DNA from: an uncultured Paracoccaceae bacterium
GTDB lineage: Bacteria; Pseudomonadota; Alphaproteobacteria; Rhodobacterales; Rhodobacteraceae
DNA length: 38,808 nucleotides
Direction of reading: 5' to 3'
NCBI GenBank assembly: GCA_938028765.1
Contig: CALIZF010000009.1
Span: 1 to 38,808 of the forward strand
The notes beneath the pieces are model-generated. The model was not told the origin of the DNA. It did not search any database and worked only from the letters and a program-made list of their open reading frames with translations. Positions 32,046-38,808 of the stretch are shown here, piece after piece. How positions within the stretch are numbered: the first letter of the stretch is position 1; every line of letters begins with the position of its first letter. The translations under genes were made by a program, and so were the position numbers.

Positions 32046-32405
32046 AACCTGCTTGTGGCCGGGGGCAGCCGTTCTCCCCCGCGCACCGCAGTCTAGCACG
32101 ACGGCGGCCGCGTGGGAATCGGCGCGATCGTTGCCGCGGGGCACCGTCAAGCGCGGATCAGCGGGCTGCGCGCAAAAATTCCCGTTGATCCGCGGCTGGA
32201 CTTACGACAGTTTGACAAGGCGGCGACGAAGCACACAACATCTGGTGTCGGAGCGTCGCGACAACCGGCAAAGACACGGGGGCGCTGAAAGGTGCCCTTC
32301 GGCGGGGGGCTGGCTGGCGCCCCGTCCAAGGTTCGTGTCGCCGGCCGCTGGAACAACAGCCCGCCGCAGGGCGGGGGTGCACGGGCAGGACGAAGGAACG
32401 GACGG
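32046..32405. other. Long intergenic region between the RTX gene and nrdJ
   Basis: These 360 bases separate two divergently transcribed genes and carry no convincing ORF. Visible content is a TTGACA at 32212-32217 and a palindrome at 32233-32248, which together look like the nrdJ promoter. A leader of about 150 bases follows, with G- and C-rich stretches able to fold. I see no cobalamin riboswitch here. Confidence 0.6.
32212..32248 (+). promoter_or_regulatory. Candidate nrdJ promoter with NrdR-box-like palindrome
   Basis: TTGACA at 32212-32217 is followed after 18 bases by CAACAT at 32236-32241, a plausible -10. Overlapping this is ACACAACATCTGGTGT at 32233-32248, which matches the ACAC-N8-GTGT outline of the NrdR box that controls ribonucleotide reductase genes. 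Functional NrdR sites usually come as two boxes about three or four helical turns apart; I do not see a clear second box. Confidence 0.5.
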
Positions 32406-35400
32406 ATGCGGATCGAGCGGAAATTCACCACCGAGGCGGGCGGCGGCTACGGGGGCATCGCCTTCACGACGACGGTCAGCGAAATCAGGAACCCCGACGG
32501 GTCGGTGGTGTTCCGCAACGATGCGGTCGAAGTGCCCGAGGGCTGGAGCCAGGTCGCCGCCGACGTTCTGGCGCAGAAGTATTTCCGCAAGGCCGGCGTC
32601 CCCGTGCGCCTGAAGCGCGTGAAGGAGAAGGGCGTGCCCGAGTTCCTGTGGCGCTCGGTCGCCGATACCGCCGCGCTCGAGGCGCTGCCCGAGGGCGAGC
32701 GCTTCGTCGGCGAGACGAGCGCGCGGCAGGTGTTCGACCGGCTGGCAGGGGCCTGGACCTACTGGGGCTGGAAAGGCGGCTACTTCTCGACCGAAGCCGA
32801 CGCGCGCGCCTATTACGACGAGATGCGCCACATGCTGGCCTGTCAGATGGCGGCGCCGAACAGCCCGCAATGGTTCAACACCGGCCTGCACTGGGCCTAC
32901 GGCATCGACGGGCCCAGCCAGGGGCATTTCTATGTCGATCCCGTCACCGGCAAGCTGACGCCATCGACCAGCGCCTACGAACACCCCCAGCCGCATGCCT
33001 GCTTCATCCAGTCGGTTGCCGACGACCTCGTGAACGACGGCGGCATCATGGACCTCTGGGTGCGGGAAGCGCGCCTCTTCAAGTATGGCTCGGGCACCGG
33101 CACCAACTTTTCCAGCCTGCGCGGCGAGGGCGAGAAGCTGTCGGGCGGCGGCCGGTCGTCGGGGCTGATGGGCTTTCTCAAGATCGGCGACCGGGCGGCG
33201 GGCGCGATCAAGTCGGGCGGCACCACGCGGCGGGCGGCCAAGATGGTGATCTGCGACATGGATCACCCCGATATCGAGGCCTTCATCAACTGGAAGGTGA
33301 TCGAGGAGCAGAAGGTCGCCTCGCTGGTCGCCGGGTCGAAGGCGCATGAAGCGCGGCTGAACGACATCTTCGCGGCCATCCGCAGTTGGGACGGCGACGC
33401 CGCCGACGCCACCGATGCGGCAAGGAACCCGGCCCTGAAATCGGCGCTGCGGGCGGCGAAGAAGGCGATGATCCCCGATACCTATGTCAAGCGTGTGCTG
33501 GATTACGCGCGGCAGGGATACGGGGCGATCGAGTTCCCGACCTACAACACCGACTGGGACGGCGAGGCCTACGCCTCGGTCTCGGGGCAGAACTCCAACA
33601 ACTCGGTCCGCGTCACCGACGCCTTCCTGCGGGCGGTGCGCGAGGACGGCGACTGGCAGCTCATCCGCCGCACCGACGGAAAGGTGTCGAAGACGCTGAA
33701 GGCCCGGGCGCTTTGGGACCAGATCGGGCACGCCGCCTGGGCCTGCGCCGACCCGGGGGTGCAGTTCCACGATACCGTGAACGCCTGGCACACCTGCCCG
33801 GCCGACGGGCCGATCCGGGCGTCGAACCCCTGTTCGGAATACATGTTCCTCGACGATACCGCCTGCAACCTCGCCTCGATGAACCTCCTGCGGTTCTGGG
33901 ACGGTCAGCGGTTCGACGCCGAGGGGTATGTCCACGCCACCCGCCTCTGGACGCTGACGCTGGAGATCAGCGTGCTGATGGCGCAGTTCCCTTCGCGGGA
34001 AATCGCGCAGCGCAGCTACGACTTCCGCACCCTCGGCCTTGGCTATGCCAACATCGGCGGCCTTTTGATGAACATGGGCCTGCCCTACGACAGCGACGCA
34101 GGGCGGGCGATGTGCGGCGCGCTGACCGCGATCATGACCGGCGTCGCCTATGCGACCTCGGCCGAGATGGCGGCCGAACTGGGCGCCTTCCCGGGCTATG
34201 CGCGCAACCGCGAGCACATGCTGCGGGTCATCCGCAACCATCGCCGCGCCGCCTGGGGCACGGCGGATTACGAAGGCGTGAACGTCGCCCCCGTGGCGCT
34301 CGATGCCGTGAACTGCCCCGATGCGTCGCTGGTCGCGCTGGCCCGGCAGGCCTGGGACGAGGCGCTGGCCCTCGGCGAGGCGCACGGGTTCCGCAACGCG
34401 CAGGCCACCGTGATCGCGCCGACGGGGACGATCGGTCTTGTCATGGACTGCGACACCACGGGGATCGAGCCCGACTTCGCGCTGGTCAAGTTCAAGAAGC
34501 TCGCCGGCGGGGGCTACTTCAAGATCATCAACCAGTCGGTGCCGGCCGCGCTCGCGCGCCTCGGCTATCGCCCGCACGAGGCGGCCGAGATCGTCGCCCA
34601 CGCGGTCGGCCACGGGTCGCTGGCGCAGGCGCCCGGGATCAACCCGGTGACGCTGGCCGGCCATGGTTTCGGCGCCGAGCAGATCGCGCGGATCGAGGCG
34701 GCGCTGCCTTCGGCCTTCGACATCCGCTTCGTCTTCAACCAGTGGACGCTCGGGGCCGAGTTCTGCCAGGGCGTCCTCGGCATCCCGGCCGAAAAGCTGG
34801 CCGATCCGGCGTTCGACCTCCTGCGCCACCTCGGCTTCACGAAGGCGCAGATCGATGCGGCCAACGACCATGTCTGCGGGACGATGACGCTGGAAGGCGC
34901 GCCGCACCTGAAGCCCGAACATCTGCCGGTCTTCGACTGCGCCAATCCCTGCGGCAAGACCGGCAAGCGGTTCCTGTCGGTGGAAAGCCACATCAGGATG
35001 ATGGCGGCGGCGCAAAGCTTCATCTCGGGCGCGATCTCCAAGACGATCAACATGCCCAATTCGGCAACGATCGAGGATTGCCTTGCGGCCTACGAACTGT
35101 CGTGGTCGCTCGGCGTGAAGGCCAACGCACTTTACCGCGACGGCTCCAAGCTCAGCCAGCCGCTGGCAGCGTCCCTTGTCGCCGACGACGACGAGGCAGA
35201 AGAGGCGCTGGCGGCCGCGCCGATGGGGCAGCGCGCGCAGGTGCTGGCCGAAAAGATCGTCGAGAAGATCATCGTGCGCGAGGTGGCGCGCGGGCGCGAG
35301 AAGCTGCCAGAACGGCGCAAGGGCTATACCCAGAAGGCCATCGTCGGCGGGCACAAGGTCTATCTGCGCACCGGCGAATATGCCGACGGCCGGCTGGGCG

Positions 35401-36065
35401 AGATCTTCATCGACATGCACAAGGAAGGTGCGGGCTTCCGGGCGATGATGAACAACTTCGCCATCGCGGTGTCGGTCGGCCTGCAGTATGGCGTGCCGCT
35501 CGAGGAATTCGTGGACGCCTTCACCTTTACCCGGTTCGAGCCGGCCGGGATGGTCCAGGGCAACGACAGCGTCAAGAACGCGACCTCGATCCTCGACTAC
35601 ATCTTCCGCGAACTGGCGATCAGCTATCTCGACCGGACAGACCTTGCCCATATCCCGCCGCGCGGCCATTCCTTCGACGACCTCGGCCGCGGCGACGAGG
35701 AGGGCAAGCGCAACTTCGCCGAGGTGTCCGACCAGGCGGCATCCCGCGGTCTCGAGGTGATCCGGCAGGTGTCGTCCACCGGCTATCTGAGGAAGCGCCT
35801 GCCGCAGGAACTGGTCGTGCTGCAGGGGGGAATGGCGACGGCGGCCTTCGCGGGCGATCCCGTCGCGGCGCTGACGGCGCTGGTCCCCGAAACAGCCGGG
35901 ACCACCGCGATCGCCAGCGGCACGGTGGCGATGGACGCCCGCACCAAGGCGCGCCTGCAGGGCTATGAGGGCGACCCCTGCGGCGAGTGCGGCAACTACA
36001 CGCTGGTGCGCAACGGCACGTGCCTGAAATGCAACACCTGCGGCGCCACGAGCGGGTGCAGCTGA
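32406..36065 (+). CDS. nrdJ: Vitamin B12-dependent (class II) ribonucleotide reductase
   Basis: This 1219-residue enzyme makes deoxyribonucleotides using adenosylcobalamin and works with or without oxygen. Landmarks include [15 protein letters not shown] near residue 155, [20 protein letters not shown], the [20 protein letters not shown] active-site block, [20 protein letters not shown] and [17 protein letters not shown] [22 protein letters not shown]-terminal zinc-ribbon-like tail follows (CGECGNY and [14 protein letters not shown]). The length fits the large alphaproteobacterial NrdJ form. The ATG at 32406 has GAAGGAACGG upstream. Its B12 need links it to the uptake operon. It converges with anmK. 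Confidence 0.97.
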   Translation: MRIERKFTTEAGGGYGGIAFTTTVSEIRNPDGSVVFRNDAVEVPEGWSQVAADVLAQKYFRKAGVPVRLKRVKEKGVPEFLWRSVADTAALEALPEGERFVGETSARQVFDRLAGAWTYWGWKGGYFSTEADARAYYDEMRHMLACQMAAPNSPQWFNTGLHWAYGIDGPSQGHFYVDPVTGKLTPSTSAYEHPQPHACFIQSVADDLVNDGGIMDLWVREARLFKYGSGTGTNFSSLRGEGEKLSGGGRSSGLMGFLKIGDRAAGAIKSGGTTRRAAKMVICDMDHPDIEAFINWKVIEEQKVASLVAGSKAHEARLNDIFAAIRSWDGDAADATDAARNPALKSALRAAKKAMIPDTYVKRVLDYARQGYGAIEFPTYNTDWDGEAYASVSGQNSNNSVRVTDAFLRAVREDGDWQLIRRTDGKVSKTLKARALWDQIGHAAWACADPGVQFHDTVNAWHTCPADGPIRASNPCSEYMFLDDTACNLASMNLLRFWDGQRFDAEGYVHATRLWTLTLEISVLMAQFPSREIAQRSYDFRTLGLGYANIGGLLMNMGLPYDSDAGRAMCGALTAIMTGVAYATSAEMAAELGAFPGYARNREHMLRVIRNHRRAAWGTADYEGVNVAPVALDAVNCPDASLVALARQAWDEALALGEAHGFRNAQATVIAPTGTIGLVMDCDTTGIEPDFALVKFKKLAGGGYFKIINQSVPAALARLGYRPHEAAEIVAHAVGHGSLAQAPGINPVTLAGHGFGAEQIARIEAALPSAFDIRFVFNQWTLGAEFCQGVLGIPAEKLADPAFDLLRHLGFTKAQIDAANDHVCGTMTLEGAPHLKPEHLPVFDCANPCGKTGKRFLSVESHIRMMAAAQSFISGAISKTINMPNSATIEDCLAAYELSWSLGVKANALYRDGSKLSQPLAASLVADDDEAEEALAAAPMGQRAQVLAEKIVEKIIVREVARGREKLPERRKGYTQKAIVGGHKVYLRTGEYADGRLGEIFIDMHKEGAGFRAMMNNFAIAVSVGLQYGVPLEEFVDAFTFTRFEPAGMVQGNDSVKNATSILDYIFRELAISYLDRTDLAHIPPRGHSFDDLGRGDEEGKRNFAEVSDQAASRGLEVIRQVSSTGYLRKRLPQELVVLQGGMATAAFAGDPVAALTALVPETAGTTAIASGTVAMDARTKARLQGYEGDPCGECGNYTLVRNGTCLKCNTCGATSGCS

Positions 36066-36138
36066 CCGCCGCGGCGCAGCAGACGGCCTCTGGCTGCGGG
36101 CCGGCGGCCGGGGGCCGGGGGACGCAGCGGTCCGTTGG

Positions 36139-36166
36139 CCGGGCCGGGTGCCCCCCCCCGGCCCGG
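36139..36166. terminator. Bidirectional terminator-like hairpin between nrdJ and anmK
   Basis: CCGGGCCGGG (36139-36148) and CCCGGCCCGG (36157-36166) form a perfect 10-bp stem with an 8-base loop. It lies between convergent genes and abuts the anmK stop codon. There is no T-run, but the stability and position fit transcription termination from both sides. Confidence 0.55.
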
Positions 36167-37294
36167 TCACGCGCCGGCGGCGCCGGGCCGACTGACGCGG
36201 CCGCCGCCGACCGCCGCGGGCACCCCGGTCGTGCCGGGGCAGGAGGTGGGAAGGCCGCGCAGGACCCGCACGGCGAGGTGGGCGAAGGCCTGCGCTTCCA
36301 GCATATCGCCGTCGAACCCGACATCCTCGACCGGCATCACCGCGATGTCGGGCAGAAGGGCGCCGAGCGTCGCCATCATCACCGGGTTGAGACGCCCCCC
36401 GCCGGTGACCAGAAGCCGGGCGGGCCGCGTCGGCAAAAGCGCGACCCCGTCGGCCGCGCAGGCGGCGGCGGCGGCGGTCAGCGTCGCGGCCGCGTCGGCG
36501 TCGGGCATCCCGGCCACGGCCGCCACGAGATCGGCAAAGGCGTTGCGGTCCAGCGACTTCGGCGGGCGGCGCGCGAAATAGGGATGCGTCAGAAGGTCGG
36601 CCAGAACCGCCTCGGCCACCCGGCCCCGGGCGGCCAGCCGCCCCCCCTCGTCGTGCGGCAGGCCGCGGCGGCTGCGCATCAGGTCGTCGATCGGCGCATT
36701 CGCCGGGCCGGTGTCGAAGGCGAGAAGCGCCCCCGGCGCCTCGGGCGCGGGGGCCCCCGGGTCGGCCCAGGTCAGGTTGCCCACCCCGCCGAGATTCAGG
36801 AAGGCGACCGGCCCGGCGCCGAGCCGCCGCGCCAGCGCGAAGTGGTAGAAGGGCGCAAGCGGCGCGCCCTCGCCGCCGAGGGCGACGTCGGCCGACCGGA
36901 AATCCCACACCACCGGCAGCCCGAGCACCGCGGCCAGAACCGCTCCGTCGCCCGCCTGATGGGTGCCGCGCCCGCGCGGGTCGTGTGCCAGCGTCTGGCC
37001 GTGGAACCCGACGACCGCCGCCCCCTCGAACCGGGCGAGAAGATCGGCATGGGCGGCCTCGACCACCGATGCGGCCGCGTCCACGCCCGGCTCGCCCGGC
37101 CAGCGGCCCTGTGCTGCGATCAGGCAGGCGCGTTCGGCCGCGCTGAAGGGACGGTAGGCGGAGGGTCCGAAGGCATGGACCGCCTCGCCGTCCGTCAGCA
37201 CCATCGCGGCATCGACCCCGTCCATCGACGTGCCGGACATCGCGCCGAGCGCCCAGACCGGCCCTGCCGCAAGCCCCTGCCGCACGCCGCCCAT
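36167..37294 (-). CDS. anmK: Anhydro-N-acetylmuramic acid kinase
   Basis: This 375-residue sugar kinase of the ASKHA fold phosphorylates 1,6-anhydro-MurNAc during recycling of cell-wall fragments. Family signatures are [16 protein letters not shown] near residue 17, [13 protein letters not shown] near residue 95, [29 protein letters not shown] and [15 protein letters not shown]. The C terminus is Gly/Ala-rich, and ATG 37294 is preceded by GGGGAAGGGC. It is divergent from tyrS with 59 bases between starts. No other peptidoglycan-recycling gene is in the window. Confidence 0.95.
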   Translation of the reverse strand: MGGVRQGLAAGPVWALGAMSGTSMDGVDAAMVLTDGEAVHAFGPSAYRPFSAAERACLIAAQGRWPGEPGVDAAASVVEAAHADLLARFEGAAVVGFHGQTLAHDPRGRGTHQAGDGAVLAAVLGLPVVWDFRSADVALGGEGAPLAPFYHFALARRLGAGPVAFLNLGGVGNLTWADPGAPAPEAPGALLAFDTGPANAPIDDLMRSRRGLPHDEGGRLAARGRVAEAVLADLLTHPYFARRPPKSLDRNAFADLVAAVAGMPDADAAATLTAAAAACAADGVALLPTRPARLLVTGGGRLNPVMMATLGALLPDIAVMPVEDVGFDGDMLEAQAFAHLAVRVLRGLPTSCPGTTGVPAAVGGGRVSRPGAAGA

Positions 37295-37353
37295 GCCCTT
37301 CCCCTTCCCGCGCCCCGCCGGTATAGGCCGGGCCGAGACCTGGGGACAATGCC

Positions 37354-38607
37354 ATGACCTACCGCCCGAAGTCCGATTTCCTGAACGTCATGCGGGAACG
37401 GGGGTATCTTGCCGACTGCACCGACCTGCAGGGGCTCGACGCCGTCCTGATGGCGGGTCCGGTGCCGGCCTACATCGGCTATGACGCCACGGCGGCCAGC
37501 CTGCATGTGGGGCACCTGCTGAACATCATGGTGCTGCGCTGGCTGCAGCGGACCGGGCACCGGCCGATCACGCTGATGGGGGGCGGCACGACCAAGGTGG
37601 GCGATCCCTCGTTCCGCAGCGAGGAGCGGCCGCTGCTGTCGCCCGCCCAGATCGACGCCAATATCGCCGCGATGCAGCGCGTGTTCGGTCGCTACCTGAC
37701 CTACGGCGACGGGCCGACCGACGCGATCATGCTGAACAACGCGGACTGGCTCGACGGGCTCAACTATCTCGACTTCCTGCGCGACATCGGGCGGCACTTC
37801 TCGGTCAACCGGATGCTGTCGTTCGAAAGCGTCAAGTCGCGGCTCGACCGCGAACAGTCGCTGTCGTTCCTCGAATTCAACTATATGATCCTGCAAGCCT
37901 ACGACTTTCTCGAACTCTACCGGCGGCACGGCTGCCGGCTGCAGATGGGCGGGTCGGACCAGTGGGGCAACATCGTCAACGGCGTGGACCTGACGCGGCG
38001 CGTACTGGACGCCGAGGTGTTCGGCCTCACCACACCGCTTCTGACCACGTCGGACGGGCGCAAGATGGGCAAGTCGGCCGCCGGCGCGGTTTGGCTGTCG
38101 GCCGAGATGCTGCGCCCCTACGAATTCTGGCAGTTCTGGCGCAACACGACCGACGCCGACACGGGGCGGTTCCTGCGGCTCTACACCGACCTGCCGCTCG
38201 ACGAGATCGCGCGGCTCGAGGCGCTCGGCGGGGCCGAGATCAACCAGGCGAAGGTGACGCTGGCCAATGCCGTGACCGGCCTTCTGCACGGGCCCGAGGC
38301 GGCGGCGGCGGCCGAGGCGACGGCGCGGGCGGTGTTCGAGGCGGGCGGGATCGGCGAGGATCTGCCCACGGTCGCGCTGACGGCCGAAGAGGCGGCGGCG
38401 GGCGTCAGCCTTGCCCAGCTTTTCGTGCGGGCGGGGCTGGCGAAATCGGGCAAGGACGCGCGCCGCCTGATCGACGAGGGAGGCGCGCGGGTGAACGACG
38501 AACCCGCCGCCGATCCGGGGCGGATGATCGGCGCGGCCGACCTCGCCGAACCGATGAAGCTGACCGCGGGGCGCAAACGGCACGCGCGGGTGGTGCTGGC
38601 GGGGTAG
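37354..38607 (+). CDS. tyrS: Tyrosyl-tRNA synthetase
   Basis: This 417-residue class I aminoacyl-tRNA synthetase has the HIGH-type motif HVGH at residues 51-54. The tyrosine-site region [10 protein letters not shown] lies just before it, [13 protein letters not shown] near residue 200, and the KMGKS loop starts near residue 237. A C-terminal S4-like RNA-binding domain contains [21 protein letters not shown] near residue 350. The length and order match bacterial TyrS. The ATG overlaps nothing and follows a GGGGAC stretch. The gene stands alone and is followed by a cluster of hairpins. Confidence 0.97.
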   Translation: MTYRPKSDFLNVMRERGYLADCTDLQGLDAVLMAGPVPAYIGYDATAASLHVGHLLNIMVLRWLQRTGHRPITLMGGGTTKVGDPSFRSEERPLLSPAQIDANIAAMQRVFGRYLTYGDGPTDAIMLNNADWLDGLNYLDFLRDIGRHFSVNRMLSFESVKSRLDREQSLSFLEFNYMILQAYDFLELYRRHGCRLQMGGSDQWGNIVNGVDLTRRVLDAEVFGLTTPLLTTSDGRKMGKSAAGAVWLSAEMLRPYEFWQFWRNTTDADTGRFLRLYTDLPLDEIARLEALGGAEINQAKVTLANAVTGLLHGPEAAAAAEATARAVFEAGGIGEDLPTVALTAEEAAAGVSLAQLFVRAGLAKSGKDARRLIDEGGARVNDEPAADPGRMIGAADLAEPMKLTAGRKRHARVVLAG

Positions 38608-38671
38608 GGCGGCGGCCGGGCCTCCCGCCCGCGCGCGCCGGCCGGGGGCCGGCGCTTGCCGGTTGGGCCGG

Positions 38672-38725
38672 GCGCCGCTGACGCGGCGCAGGGGGGCTTT
38701 CCGCCCCCCTCGCGGCTGACGCCGC
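38672..38725 (+). terminator. Three consecutive hairpins downstream of tyrS
   Basis: GCGCCGC-TGAC-GCGGCGC (38672-38689), GGGGGGC-TTTCC-GCCCCCC (38691-38709) and GCGGC-TGAC-GCCGC (38712-38725) follow each other directly. The first and third share the TGAC loop with exchanged arms. The array sits about 65 bases after the tyrS stop and is probably a transcription end or a repeat element. Confidence 0.55.
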
Positions 38726-38735
38726 TTCACCCCCC

Positions 38736-38759
38736 GCGAGTATTTGGGGCAAGATGAAA
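38736..38759 (+). repeat. Candidate Rhodobacteraceae intergenic repeat motif
   Basis: Just after the hairpins is GCGAGTATTTGGGGCAAGAT followed by GAAA. I recognise the GAGTATTT...AAGATGAA pattern as frequent between genes in Rhodobacteraceae genomes, usually right after GC-rich hairpins. No second copy was found in the window, so the repeat status is based on recollection of the group, not on this sequence. Confidence 0.4.
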
Positions 38760-38808
38760 CCGTAGACGGGTCGGGCGCTGCGCTATGCCTTGGCCCTCAT
38801 GGTCCGGC

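Noticed and set aside
32046..32405. Possible second cobalamin riboswitch upstream of nrdJ
   Set aside because: None of the conserved aptamer blocks (CTGCCCCCGCAACTGT, GCCACTG, AGCCAGGAGACC) are present.
32202..37355. Minus-strand open frame of 1717 codons across nrdJ and anmK
   Set aside because: It is the antisense shadow of nrdJ in high-GC sequence. The composition is Arg/Gly/Ala-rich with no domain, and only the separate anmK frame in this area is real.

Overview
The window looks like a chromosomal segment of a high-GC alphaproteobacterium of the Rhodobacteraceae/Paracoccaceae type. The basis is the third-position GC bias, the gene families (fused FAD-GcvT demethylases, MttB-like methyltransferase, class II B12-dependent NrdJ, double cold-shock-domain protein) and tight operons whose genes overlap by ATGA or GTGA. 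No origin, CRISPR array or prophage was seen. The only mobile-element trace is the 5' end of an IS256-type transposase at the left edge.

Layout. (1) 1-94: transposase fragment. (2) 297-11442: a probable methylated-amine (betaine-type) catabolic locus. A divergent LysR regulator with a palindromic T-N11-A box faces an overlapping run of FAD-GcvT dehydrogenase, MDR oxidoreductase, homocysteine S-methyltransferase and a second FAD-GcvT dehydrogenase. After a hairpin-bearing gap come a non-pyrrolysine MttB-family methyltransferase, a beta-hydroxyacid-dehydrogenase-type oxidoreductase and an FkbM methyltransferase. (3) 11462-17240: a small exported protein, purB, two small exported proteins sharing a cysteine motif, a FliG-like protein away from flagellar genes, a PaaI-type thioesterase and an amidase. 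(4) 17312-22088: a cobalamin riboswitch followed by a complete B12 uptake set (TonB-dependent receptor, binding protein, permease, ATPase). (5) 22110-28169: minus-strand housekeeping genes trpE, a PpiD/SurA-type chaperone, an aminotransferase, gpt and fabI. (6) 28261-30122: pdxH, a double cold-shock-domain protein, a DUF192 protein and tRNA-Pro(TGG). (7) 30126-32039: a large RTX calcium-binding repeat protein. (8) 32233-38607: nrdJ behind a NrdR-box-like palindrome, anmK, tyrS and a cluster of hairpins.

How it fits together. Corrinoid chemistry recurs: the MttB-like protein belongs to a corrinoid-dependent methyltransferase superfamily, the Btu system imports B12 under riboswitch control, and NrdJ needs adenosylcobalamin. 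The best candidate for an undescribed system is the 1.2-11.4 kb locus. I infer that the MttB-like enzyme removes the first methyl of a quaternary amine and that the two folate-linked flavoproteins oxidatively remove the others. The substrate cannot be read from the sequence, and no corrinoid carrier protein is encoded in the window.
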